Of a stretch of DNA of 64,000 nt, positions 50,408-59,235 are shown one piece after another (the first letter of the stretch is position 1; each line of letters begins with the position of its first letter). Source of the DNA: Candidatus Crickella caballi (lineage in GTDB: Bacteria; Bacillota; Clostridia; Peptostreptococcales; Anaerovoracaceae). A program made the translations under genes and the position numbers. The DNA lies in the NCBI GenBank assembly GCA_018064665.1, contig JAGHUV010000002.1:16254-80253 (forward strand), read 5' to 3'. The notes beneath the pieces are model-generated. The model did not search any database, was not told where the DNA came from, and saw nothing but the letters and a program-made list of their open reading frames with translations.

Positions 50408-51577
50408 CTATCCGATGATTTTGCCGCCTCCGAGTACATATTGGTCGCTTTCTATGTCATAGAGTACGACCGATTGTCCTCCGGTTATCGCGCGCTGAGG
50501 CTCATCGAAAACTACTTTGACCGTGCCGTCATCGCATGGAGCTACTGTGCAAGGCGCCTCCTTGTGTCTGTAACGAATGCGTCCGAGCGCTCTGAACGGT
50601 GCATCCGGCTTTGCAATGGACACCCAGTTGAATTCCTCTGCTGTCAGCTCACTGCTGAAGAGATCCTTGTCATCAGCAAGGACAACCTCGTTCTTATCCA
50701 TGTCAAGCCTGTATACGTACATAGGCTTCTTGAGCGAAAGACCGAGGCCTTTTCTCTGTCCGACTGTGTAGTTGATTATTCCCTTATGGATGCCGAGTGT
50801 GTTTCCGTCCATATCTACGAAATACCCGTCTCGGTAATCCTTGCCGGTATAGTTTCTTATAAAGCCGGCGTAATCGCCGCCCGGTATGAAGCAGATGTCC
50901 TGGCTGTCCTTGGTTCCGGCGTTGACAAAGCCCTGTTCCTCGGCAATTCTTCTGACATCACTCTTGTCCATATGACCCAAAGGAAATATCGTGCGTGCGA
51001 GGGTTTCCTGATCGAGAGAATAGAGGAAGTAGCTCTGATCCTTGGCAAGATTGGTGGATTTGCGCAGCTTCATTCGATCTTCGCCTTTCTCGATAATGGC
51101 ATAGTGACCAGTTGCAAGCATAGGTGCCTCTTCCATATTTCCTTCAAAGCCTTCATCGCTGTCATCTATGAGTTTGCCGAACTTGATGCATCTGTTGCAA
51201 TCAACACAAGGGTTAGGGGTGAGGCCACTTTCGTAAGCCTGTACGAAAGGATCGACTACAAATTCCTGAAACTCGTTGCGATAGTCGACCGACATGAATT
51301 CTATATCCAGCTTGTCTGCAACGGCACGGGCAAGGTCAAGTCCTGTCAGCTTGTCGTTATCTGAGAAATGGCCGGAATCGCTGTTTAAAGAGCTGCCTGA
51401 ATCACTGTTTAAGTCGAAGTCTGAAGAAAATTCGTCATAGGATTCTTCGTTGTCACTGTATTCTCCACAAAGCCTCATTGTGACTCCGATTACATTGTAG
51501 CCCTGCTCCTTGAGAAGGAATGCAGATACGCTTGAATCCACGCCTCCGCTCATTCCAACAAGTACTGACTTGCTCAT
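50408..51577 (-). CDS. mnmA: tRNA-specific 2-thiouridylase
   Basis: A 389-residue enzyme that thiolates U34 of tRNA-Lys, -Glu and -Gln. PP-loop VLVGMSGGVDSSVSAFLL, catalytic cysteine in NPCVDCNRCIKFG and second cysteine in DSQDICFIPGG are all present. Residues about 41-75 are an unusual Ser/Asp/Glu-rich insertion containing a repeated LNSDSG unit, making it 20-30 residues longer than usual. GGAGG eight bases upstream supports ATG 51577. It diverges from glsA; no sulfur-relay cysteine desulfurase gene is adjacent. Its stop lies 74 bases from the second 281-bp element. Confidence 0.96.
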   Translation of the reverse strand: MSKSVLVGMSGGVDSSVSAFLLKEQGYNVIGVTMRLCGEYSDNEESYDEFSSDFDLNSDSGSSLNSDSGHFSDNDKLTGLDLARAVADKLDIEFMSVDYRNEFQEFVVDPFVQAYESGLTPNPCVDCNRCIKFGKLIDDSDEGFEGNMEEAPMLATGHYAIIEKGEDRMKLRKSTNLAKDQSYFLYSLDQETLARTIFPLGHMDKSDVRRIAEEQGFVNAGTKDSQDICFIPGGDYAGFIRNYTGKDYRDGYFVDMDGNTLGIHKGIINYTVGQRKGLGLSLKKPMYVYRLDMDKNEVVLADDKDLFSSELTAEEFNWVSIAKPDAPFRALGRIRYRHKEAPCTVAPCDDGTVKVVFDEPQRAITGGQSVVLYDIESDQYVLGGGKIIG

Positions 51578-51603
51578 CTGTGTTACCTCCACTTTTGTAT
51601 ACG

Positions 51604-51646
51604 ATTATACAAAATCTTTACTTTATTACGCGTTTGGTTGTATAAT
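51604..51646. promoter_or_regulatory. Divergent promoters of mnmA and glsA
   Basis: Plus strand: TTTACT (51617-51622), 18 bp, TATAAT (51641-51646) for glsA. Minus strand: TATAAT at 51609-51604 for mnmA. The inverted repeat TTTGTATA-CGA-TTATACAAA around 51595-51614 overlaps the mnmA -10. Confidence 0.6.
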
Positions 51647-51699
51647 GCGACTACAATTATATCACATTGAAACGATGCGATTAACATGGGAGGTAAAAT

Positions 51700-52773
51700 A
51701 TGCCAAATCCTAATAATCCTAATACAATTGACAGACATTATGTATTGCGCAATAAGGAAAATGCGACTGAGATCATTGAGAGAGCAATGGTTGAGGCAAG
51801 AAAGAAGATTCCTGAGGGCGCAGTTGCAACGTATATTCCTGAGCTTGGCAAGGTAAATCCGGATCAGCTTGGAATCTGTGTTTATCCGCTGTCGGGTGAG
51901 AAGATTTGCATAGGTGATTATCAGGAAAGATTTACGATCCAGTCGGTTTGCAAAGTGATCATGCTGATAGTTGCACTTGAGGTATGCGGCTACAAGAAGG
52001 TGTTCGAGCTCGTAGGAACGGAGCCATCGGGCGAAGCATTCAACTCGCTCGTTGAACTCGACCTTAACGACTCAAAGCCATACAATCCGCTGATCAACTC
52101 GGGTGCTTTGGCAGTATGCGGGCTTCTGCTCAAGGAGGTCTCGTTCCAGGATATGCTGAGATATTCAAGAGACCTGTGCTCAGATCCGGACATCGAGCTT
52201 AACGAGACAGTGTTTGCTTCTGAAATGAAGACCTGCTCAAGAAACCGTTCCATAGCATATCTGCTGGAGAGCAAGGGCATCATCACTTCCGACGTTGAGG
52301 ATACTTTGAGATTCTATACTAAGATGTGCTCACTGAGCGTTACAGCTGAATCACTTGCTGCGCTCGGCAAGAAGCTGGCTAATGACGGTGTATGTAATCT
52401 GACAGGAACAAGATACATGTCATCAAGAACAGCCCGTTATGTCAAAACTCTGATGCTGACATGCGGCATGTACGATGGCTCGGGAACTTTCGCTATCAAT
52501 GTAGGTATTCCTACGAAGTCAGGTGTAGGCGGCGGCCTTCTCTCTGTATCTGACAAGAGAGCGGGTATCGGCGTGTTCGGACCTTCACTCGATGAGAAGG
52601 GGAACAGCATCGCAGGCTGCAAGCTGCTTAGAGAGATTTCCAACGAACTGAGACTCAACCTGTTCTACGATCCTGAGTGGAATAAGGACGAGGAAGAAGA
52701 AGGCAAGGAAGGAAATTATACAAGCGAGACTATTTCACATGATATTATGCAGCACGTTAAGCAGCATACATAA
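51700..52773 (+). CDS. glsA: Glutaminase
   Basis: A 357-residue serine-dependent beta-lactamase-like glutaminase that hydrolyses glutamine to glutamate and ammonia. The SxxK catalytic motif is FTIQSVCKVIMLIVALE; NPLINSGALAVCGLL, SRNRSIAYLL and SGVGGGLLSV are further family blocks. It is about 45 residues longer than the common 310 because of extra N- and C-terminal stretches, the latter very acidic (KDEEEEGKEG). GGGAGG precedes the ATG by eight bases. It stands alone with its own promoter and terminator; the ammonia could feed nadE-type reactions or acid resistance, which is conjecture. Confidence 0.93.
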   Translation: MPNPNNPNTIDRHYVLRNKENATEIIERAMVEARKKIPEGAVATYIPELGKVNPDQLGICVYPLSGEKICIGDYQERFTIQSVCKVIMLIVALEVCGYKKVFELVGTEPSGEAFNSLVELDLNDSKPYNPLINSGALAVCGLLLKEVSFQDMLRYSRDLCSDPDIELNETVFASEMKTCSRNRSIAYLLESKGIITSDVEDTLRFYTKMCSLSVTAESLAALGKKLANDGVCNLTGTRYMSSRTARYVKTLMLTCGMYDGSGTFAINVGIPTKSGVGGGLLSVSDKRAGIGVFGPSLDEKGNSIAGCKLLREISNELRLNLFYDPEWNKDEEEEGKEGNYTSETISHDIMQHVKQHT

Positions 52774-52803
52774 TATCCTCCAAAACAGAAAAAGATATTA
52801 AGG

Positions 52804-52830
52804 AAAGGCGGTCCGGTTCGGGCCGCCTTT
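52804..52830 (+). terminator. Terminator of glsA
   Basis: AAAGGCGGTCC and GGGCCGCCTTT form an 11-bp stem (one G-T pair) with a short loop and TTAA after it. Confidence 0.85.
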
Positions 52831-52899
52831 AATATTTACTGAATGATATTTAAATATACAGTATAGCCAAGTCGCATGAAATGGTGAATTGATTCTGCT

Positions 52900-54660
52900 T
52901 TACAGCTCGCTGCAGGCTTCGCTGAGATAGATTAACTCATCACCCGAAAGCAGCGGTGAAAGCCTGTTATATACGTCTCGATGATAAGCATTGATCCATT
53001 CAGCTTCTTCTGCTGTGAGAAGGCCTATGTTAATTGCGTCCTTCTCATAAGGACAGAAGGTGATGGTATCGAGTACTATATCTCCGTTGTCGCACTGTCT
53101 GCAATATACTTCGTTCTCAATTCTTATACCGTATTTTCCTTCAAAGTAAAGACCGGGCTCATCCGACATTATCATTCCGGGGATAAGAGGTCTTGGATCT
53201 GCGTATCTGTTCATTATGTTAGGCGGCTCGTGCACGCCAAGGACGTGTCCCACGCCGTGGCTCAGGCCGTGATTGAAGTCAAGACCCTGCTCCCTCAGAG
53301 GCTCACGGCCTGCTGAATCAAGCCATTTGCCACTCATGCCCGGCTTGATTACCGCACGAGCCATTGCAATATGCGACTTAAGCACATAGGTATAATTATC
53401 AATCATCTCCTGAGTGAGAGGACCTACGGCAATCGTTCTTGTAATGTCGGTTGTTCCGTCGTAATACTGACCGCCGGAATCAACCAGAAGAAATCCCTTC
53501 GGTTCGACAACAGCAGAACCCTGCTTCGGCGCTGTGTAATGTATTATTGCGCCGTTAGCTCCATATGCGGCTATCGTCTCGAAGCTGAGGTCGAAAGCGC
53601 CGCCTTCCAGACGGATCTCATCAAGCTTTCTTGAAATTTCATACTCTGTATAGCCTTCGGATACGTGCTCCTTTACATATTTGATAAATCGAAGCATTGA
53701 AGCTCCGTCTCTGATATGAGCCTGCTTAGTTGCGGCAAACTCGATATCGTTCTTGCTTGCCTTCATCTCCTGTATAGGAGAGCTGTCTTCAACCAGTCCG
53801 ACACCATCCGGAGCTGCGTAACACAGGTTGTAGCAGGTGCTTGACGGATCGTACCATATCGTTTTGCCGGCTTCTATTGAAGAAATAGCTCTGTGGATAT
53901 CCTGATAATTACCATCGGCAAGCGTGAACATCTCGCAGCTTGCCGAACCGACCAACACATAGGCATAGAATATCGGAGTGTATGCAATATCGCTTCCTCT
54001 CAGATTGAGAAGCCATGCAATTTCCATAAGATCACTGACGAGCAGATAATCCGCTCCTTTGTCTCGCATTGCAGCTCGAACTCTTGCGAGCTTTGAATCT
54101 GAGCTTTCGCCGGCCGATTCGATCGGAAGCTCCCATATCTCATGCGCCTCTATCTGAGGTCTTGCAAGCTCAGGCTCTGCAATCGCAGCTTCCTCCCATG
54201 CTTTGCTGACCAGGTCATACTCCGAAACAATTTCAACGGAGAATTCCTCGAGTTCATCTTCGAAGAGCATGCCTGTTTCACCCATGACGATGTTTCCGTC
54301 AAAACCGAGAACATATCCGTTGTAATATCCCGTGGATTCATCGAAGGTGGTCTTTGCCAGAGCGATGAGAAACTCGAGTGCCGTAGGGACTCCCGGTTCA
54401 CCCATTTTCATTAGGGCAATACCGCTGCCGTCGAGCTCTTGCTCGGCCTGCAGGAAGAATCTTCCGTCAGTCCACAGAAATGCGGCCTCAGGAAGTACTA
54501 TTAATGTGGCATTTTCGCCGCTGAAGCCTGTAAGAAATTCACAGCATTTAAAGTGATCGTGCACAAACTCTGACCCGTGACAGTCTCCGCTTGGCACGTA
54601 ATACACCTGTATGCCGTAATATTTCATAGCTTCTTGAAGTCGTTTAATTGAATATCTCAT
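52900..54660 (-). CDS. Aminopeptidase P family metallopeptidase (M24B, Xaa-Pro type)
   Basis: A 586-residue peptidase with two creatinase-like N-terminal domains (about 1-300) and a C-terminal pita-bread catalytic domain. The dinuclear metal ligands are visible: VDSGGQYYDGTTDITRT (two Asp), LSHGVGHVLGVHE (His), SDEPGLY (Glu) and IRIENEVYC (Glu). It removes an N-terminal residue in front of proline and acts in the cytoplasm. The size matches the long eukaryote-like APP type common in gut Firmicutes. ATG 54660 is preceded by TATAAT and six bases (GCAAAT), with no Shine-Dalgarno, so the transcript appears leaderless. Confidence 0.93.
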   Translation of the reverse strand: MRYSIKRLQEAMKYYGIQVYYVPSGDCHGSEFVHDHFKCCEFLTGFSGENATLIVLPEAAFLWTDGRFFLQAEQELDGSGIALMKMGEPGVPTALEFLIALAKTTFDESTGYYNGYVLGFDGNIVMGETGMLFEDELEEFSVEIVSEYDLVSKAWEEAAIAEPELARPQIEAHEIWELPIESAGESSDSKLARVRAAMRDKGADYLLVSDLMEIAWLLNLRGSDIAYTPIFYAYVLVGSASCEMFTLADGNYQDIHRAISSIEAGKTIWYDPSSTCYNLCYAAPDGVGLVEDSSPIQEMKASKNDIEFAATKQAHIRDGASMLRFIKYVKEHVSEGYTEYEISRKLDEIRLEGGAFDLSFETIAAYGANGAIIHYTAPKQGSAVVEPKGFLLVDSGGQYYDGTTDITRTIAVGPLTQEMIDNYTYVLKSHIAMARAVIKPGMSGKWLDSAGREPLREQGLDFNHGLSHGVGHVLGVHEPPNIMNRYADPRPLIPGMIMSDEPGLYFEGKYGIRIENEVYCRQCDNGDIVLDTITFCPYEKDAINIGLLTAEEAEWINAYHRDVYNRLSPLLSGDELIYLSEACSEL

Positions 54661-54676
54661 ATTTGCATTATATAAT
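54661..54676. promoter_or_regulatory. Palindromic -10 box shared by divergent genes
   Basis: ATTATATAAT (54667-54676) is its own reverse complement and contains TATAAT on both strands. On the minus strand it is six bases from the aminopeptidase ATG; on the plus strand it is 25 bases from the LOG-family ATG, which has AAGGAGAG in between. Confidence 0.65.
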
Positions 54677-54701
54677 AAAAAAGTGCGAAAAAGGAGAGTG
54701 T

Positions 54702-55250
54702 ATGAATATTACTGTTTATTGTGGTGCAAATGTAGGAAATAACCCGGTGTTCAGTGAGGCAGCAGCTGAGCTGGGCAAATGGATGGGAAACAACGGACAC
54801 ACGCTGGTATACGGTGCCGGTAAGTTTGGCATGATGGGAATTGTTGCGGATGCTGTTCTTGACAATGGTGGTGAAGCCATTGGTGTCACACCGCAATATT
54901 TTATTGACAGGGACGAGACACATGAGGGCCTTACTGAGCTGTTTGTTGTAAGCAATCTGTCAGAGCGAAGAAGCGAGATGATGAAGATCGGAAATGCATT
55001 TATTGCACTGCCGGGAGGCATGGGAACGCTCGATGAGATAACGGAAATCTTTGCAAATAACAGACTTCATCAGTTTGACACTGAAAGCGGCATGAAACCT
55101 GCTATACTTTTCAACGTTGCCGGCTATTACGACGGCTTCCTGGAATGCCTGCGACAAATGATAGAAAAGGGCTATTACAGACAGGAGGAGTATGACGACA
55201 TAATCGTTGCCGACTCAGTTGAAGACATTGCAAAGGCCCTGAACCAATAA
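54702..55250 (+). CDS. LOG-family Rossmann-fold protein (TIGR00730)
   Basis: A 182-residue protein with the LOG signature PGGMGTLDEITEI and the nucleotide-binding GAGKFGMMGIVADAVL. Family members release free base from nucleoside 5'-monophosphates; plant and some bacterial relatives activate cytokinins, and others act on AMP-like substrates, so the physiological substrate here is open. AAGGAGAG five bases upstream supports ATG 54702. It is transcribed from the palindromic -10 shared with the aminopeptidase gene and is followed 26 bases later by the ABC exporter pair. Confidence 0.93.
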   Translation: MNITVYCGANVGNNPVFSEAAAELGKWMGNNGHTLVYGAGKFGMMGIVADAVLDNGGEAIGVTPQYFIDRDETHEGLTELFVVSNLSERRSEMMKIGNAFIALPGGMGTLDEITEIFANNRLHQFDTESGMKPAILFNVAGYYDGFLECLRQMIEKGYYRQEEYDDIIVADSVEDIAKALNQ

Positions 55251-55276
55251 ACTGAAACTAAGACAGAACGTAGCTG

Positions 55277-57370
55277 ATGAAAAATTTATTTAAGAACTTA
55301 TTACCTTACAAATGGATAGCACTGCTGATTCTCCTGCTCTTATTCGGGCAGGCGTTTTGTGATATGAACCTTCCGCAGTATACGCAGAAGATGATCGATG
55401 TCGGTATTCAGAACAAAGGCATAGAACACATCCTTCCGCAGATGATGGAAGACGAAGAATTCGATGCGCTGTATGAGCTGTGTAATAACGAGCAGAAAGC
55501 TGTGCTGGATGATGTGTATGCCGGGGAAGCTCCACGCGCATACAGTGACGATGTTACCGAAGAGACGCTTGAAGCGGCTGATGAACTCATGCTGGATCCT
55601 GTTGTCGAAAGATACAACAGCCTGAACAAGGGAACAAAGCAAAACGCTGAGCAGACCGAACAGGAGGCGAGTCTTGAGAGCTTATCCGAGGATGCCGAGA
55701 ATGAGACTCTGCTTGCAATGGGCTATGCTTATGCTGCTCAATGTGATGAGGCTGCGGGTGTTGATGTAGACGCGATTCAGAGCAGTTACATGTGGAAGTG
55801 CGGCCTTATGATGTTCCTGATGGCGATACTTATGCTGATCTGCACTATCGCTGTTTCCTTCCTCTCGTCAAGAGTAGGTGCGGGAATAGGAAAGGATCTC
55901 AGAGGCAAGCTCTTCAGAAATGTTATGTCCTTCTCTACATATGAGATGGACAGCTTCCACACGTCCTCGCTGATAACCCGTGCGACCAACGATATTCAGC
56001 ATGTTCAGATGACTTCGACTATGCTGCTCAGAATGATGCTGTATGCACCGTGCATCTGCACATGGGCGATTATCAAGGTATATCAGACGCATGCGCATAT
56101 GAATTTTGTAATAGTGACCGGAACTGTCGGTCTGCTGCTTCTTCTCGGCGGAGTTATGACTGTCGTTACACCTAGATTCAAAATCATGCAGACTCTCGTT
56201 GACGGGCTTAATTCTGTTTCGCGAGAGATACTCACGGGTATACAGGTAATCAGAGCCTTTGGCAGAGAGAAGACCGAAGAGCATCGCTTCAATGATGCCA
56301 ACAAAGCACTGTATAAGAATCAGCTCTTTACATCGCGTATGATGACGCTGCTGACTCCGATTATGATGATCGTTATGTATGGCCTTGCGATATGGATCAT
56401 GTGGGTTGGTTCAAAGCGCATAGATACCGGAACTATTCAGGTCGGCGCGCTGACTGCTTTCATATCCTATGCGATGATGATCGTTTCTTCGTTCCTCATG
56501 ATTGCCGGAATGTTCCTGTTCCTGCCGAGAGCGGGTGTTGCAGCGGATCGTGTTCAGGAGGTCATCACGACACAGACTTCGGTCAAGGATGCGGAGGATG
56601 CGGTTTCAATCGGACGCGACGTCAAAGGTCTTGTTAAATTCGACCACGTATCCTTCATGTATTCGGATGCGGAGGAAAACGTATTGACCGACATTGATTT
56701 CGAGGCAAAGCCGGGTGAGACAACTGCAGTCATCGGATCTACGGGCTGCGGCAAGACTACGCTGATAGATCTTATTCCAAGATTCTACGATGTGACTGAG
56801 GGTGCTGTTTCAATAGACGGCAAGGATATACGCAAGCTCACTCTTGAATCACTGAGACATGCAATAGGATATGTTCCGCAGAAGGGCATCCTTTTCTCGG
56901 GAACAATAGAAAGCAACATAAGATTCGGAAAGCTGAATGCCAGCGATGAGGAAGTTGCGGAAGCAGCAAGAACCGCGCAGGCAGACGATTTCATAGAAGA
57001 GAAAGAAGAGAAATACGAAAGCTATATTGCACAGGGCGGTACCAATGTCTCCGGAGGACAGAGACAGAGACTGTCCATAGCAAGAGCACTCGCCAAGAAG
57101 CCTAAGATACTTATCTTCGACGACTCGTTCTCTGCACTGGATATGAAGACTGACGCAGAACTGAGACGCGCTTTGGCCGAAGAAGTGGCGGATGCAACCA
57201 AGATCATAGTAGCGCAGCGTGTAGGAACAATACTGCATGCTGAACAGATAATTGTTCTCGATGACGGCAGAATTGTCGGAAAGGGAACACACGAAGAACT
57301 GATGAATAGCTGTGATGTATATCGTGAGATTGCTGAGTCACAGCTGTCGGAAAAGGAACTGTACGGTTAA
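55277..57370 (+). CDS. ABC exporter half-transporter A (degenerate ATP site partner)
   Basis: A 697-residue type IV exporter subunit with six membrane helices and an ATPase. A roughly 110-residue acidic insertion (residues 45-155) lies between helices 1 and 2, as in some BmrCD-like subunits. Walker A is GSTGCGKTTLID, signature VSGGQRQRLSIARA, Walker B ILIFDDSFSALD; the catalytic Glu is Asp and the switch His is Gln (VAQRVGT). Its own ATP site is therefore degenerate, while its signature is intact. It overlaps the partner gene by one base (TAATG). Substrate is unknown; multidrug or peptide export is typical. Confidence 0.93.
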   Translation: MKNLFKNLLPYKWIALLILLLLFGQAFCDMNLPQYTQKMIDVGIQNKGIEHILPQMMEDEEFDALYELCNNEQKAVLDDVYAGEAPRAYSDDVTEETLEAADELMLDPVVERYNSLNKGTKQNAEQTEQEASLESLSEDAENETLLAMGYAYAAQCDEAAGVDVDAIQSSYMWKCGLMMFLMAILMLICTIAVSFLSSRVGAGIGKDLRGKLFRNVMSFSTYEMDSFHTSSLITRATNDIQHVQMTSTMLLRMMLYAPCICTWAIIKVYQTHAHMNFVIVTGTVGLLLLLGGVMTVVTPRFKIMQTLVDGLNSVSREILTGIQVIRAFGREKTEEHRFNDANKALYKNQLFTSRMMTLLTPIMMIVMYGLAIWIMWVGSKRIDTGTIQVGALTAFISYAMMIVSSFLMIAGMFLFLPRAGVAADRVQEVITTQTSVKDAEDAVSIGRDVKGLVKFDHVSFMYSDAEENVLTDIDFEAKPGETTAVIGSTGCGKTTLIDLIPRFYDVTEGAVSIDGKDIRKLTLESLRHAIGYVPQKGILFSGTIESNIRFGKLNASDEEVAEAARTAQADDFIEEKEEKYESYIAQGGTNVSGGQRQRLSIARALAKKPKILIFDDSFSALDMKTDAELRRALAEEVADATKIIVAQRVGTILHAEQIIVLDDGRIVGKGTHEELMNSCDVYREIAESQLSEKELYG

Positions 57371-59235
57371 TGGCGGATAATTATAACGAAAAACAGAATA
57401 GTCAGAAGTCCAGGAAGAGAATGGGCAAGGGACCGAGCGCAGCGCTTGCTCCCGGTGAAAAGCCTAAGAATTTCCGCAAGGCTGTGAAGAATACCATCAA
57501 CTATATGGGCGCATATAAATGGGCTGTTGTGTGCGTATTCTTTATTGCCGCTCTTGCGACGGTCTTCGAGACTCTCGGACCTGCTGTTATGGGCAAGGCA
57601 ACGACTACGCTGGCGGAAGGTCTCATGGCCAAGATTCATGGCACCGGCGGAATCGATTTTGAAGCTATAGGCAGAATACTGCTCATCACTCTCGGTCTGT
57701 ATGCGACCGGCGCAATCTTCCAGTTTGTGCAGGCGTGGATCATGAACAATATCACTCAGAAGGTAGTATTTAATATGCGTCGCGATATCTCGGAGAAGAT
57801 AAATCGCATGCCTATGAAATATTTCGAAACCGTGCAGACGGGCGAGATTCTGTCGAGAATAACCAACGATATAGATACCCTCGGACAGGGACTCAGTCAG
57901 AGCGTGTCGAATTTCATATGGTCAACGGTAAGCCTTGTCGGAATAATTGTTGTAATGCTTTACATCAACTTCAAGCTTACTCTTGTCGCACTCATTACAA
58001 TCCCGCTGTCCGCAGCATTCATGGCGGTTCTCATTAAGGTGTCGCAGAAGCACTTTGCGGCTCAGCAGGAGAATCTCGGAATAATAGACGGCCAGGTTGA
58101 AGAGAACTTTACGGGACATCTTGTCATCAAAGCCTTCAACCGTGAGGAACGCGTAATTCGTGAATTCGATAAGACCAATGAGAAGCTTTATGAGTCGGCC
58201 TGGAAATCTCAGTTCCTGTCAGGACTGATGAGACCGGTAATGATGATCGTAAGTAACATGGGCAACGCTGCTGTAGTACTGGCGGGCGGAATACTTTGTG
58301 CAAAGGGTGCAATCGGAGTCGGAGATATTCAGGCTTTCATTCAGTATGTAAGAAATCTCTCTGAGCCTGTCCAGACTATTGCGCAGATAATGAATCAGGT
58401 GCAGTCGATGGCGGCTGCTGCCGAGCGTGTATTCGAGTTCCTCGATGAAGAGGAAGAGGTCGAGAGCGAGGATGTGGCTGAAGTTTCACCTGAGGAGATA
58501 CGGGGAGAGGTTGAGTTTGATCATGTTTCCTTTGGCTATGATGAGGGAACTACAATCATAAAGGACTTCAGTGCCAAGGTTGAGCCGGGGCAGAAGATCG
58601 CGATCGTCGGTCCGACCGGCGCAGGCAAAACAACCATGGTCAAGCTGCTGATGCGTTTTTACGACGTTAACGGAGGCTCGATAAAGCTCGACGGAAAAGA
58701 CATCCGCGAATACAGCCGCAAGAGTCTCAGACAGAATTTTGCTATGGTACTTCAGGACACGTGGCTTTTCAAGGGAACTATTCGTGCCAATATCAAATAC
58801 GGAAACGAGAAGGCTGATAACGACGACATCATCAAGGCTGCCAAAGCTGCCAAGGCTCATCACTTTATTAGAACTCTGGCAGGCGGATACAAGATGGTGC
58901 TGAATGAGGATGCGTCCAATATTTCCGAAGGACAGAGGCAGCTGCTTACAATTGCAAGAGCGATTCTGGCAGACAGAAAGCTGCTCATTCTTGACGAAGC
59001 GACTTCCTCGGTCGATACGAGAACCGAAGAAGAAATCCAGAAGGCGATGGATGCTCTGACCAGGGGCAGGACCAGCTTTATCATAGCTCACAGACTGTCT
59101 ACAATCAGAAATGCCGATATGATTCTTGTAATGAATCATGGCGATATAGTTGAGCAGGGTACTCACGAGGAACTGCTCGCAAAGGGCGGTTTTTATGCAG
59201 ATTTATACAACTCACAATTTGAGGAGGTTGGTTAA
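57370..59235 (+). CDS. ABC exporter half-transporter B (catalytic ATP site partner)
   Basis: A 621-residue partner subunit: a basic cytoplasmic N terminus, six membrane helices and an ATPase with Walker A GPTGAGKTTMVKL, Walker B LLILDEATSSVD and switch histidine in IIAHRLST, all canonical. Its signature is altered (NISEGQRQLLTIARA instead of LSGGQ). Combined with subunit A this gives one consensus ATP site (B Walker motifs with A signature) and one degenerate site (A Walker motifs with B signature), the pattern of heterodimeric exporters such as TM287/288 and BmrCD. It abuts the phosphosugar mutase gene, which starts at the next base. Confidence 0.94.
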   Translation: MADNYNEKQNSQKSRKRMGKGPSAALAPGEKPKNFRKAVKNTINYMGAYKWAVVCVFFIAALATVFETLGPAVMGKATTTLAEGLMAKIHGTGGIDFEAIGRILLITLGLYATGAIFQFVQAWIMNNITQKVVFNMRRDISEKINRMPMKYFETVQTGEILSRITNDIDTLGQGLSQSVSNFIWSTVSLVGIIVVMLYINFKLTLVALITIPLSAAFMAVLIKVSQKHFAAQQENLGIIDGQVEENFTGHLVIKAFNREERVIREFDKTNEKLYESAWKSQFLSGLMRPVMMIVSNMGNAAVVLAGGILCAKGAIGVGDIQAFIQYVRNLSEPVQTIAQIMNQVQSMAAAAERVFEFLDEEEEVESEDVAEVSPEEIRGEVEFDHVSFGYDEGTTIIKDFSAKVEPGQKIAIVGPTGAGKTTMVKLLMRFYDVNGGSIKLDGKDIREYSRKSLRQNFAMVLQDTWLFKGTIRANIKYGNEKADNDDIIKAAKAAKAHHFIRTLAGGYKMVLNEDASNISEGQRQLLTIARAILADRKLLILDEATSSVDTRTEEEIQKAMDALTRGRTSFIIAHRLSTIRNADMILVMNHGDIVEQGTHEELLAKGGFYADLYNSQFEEVG

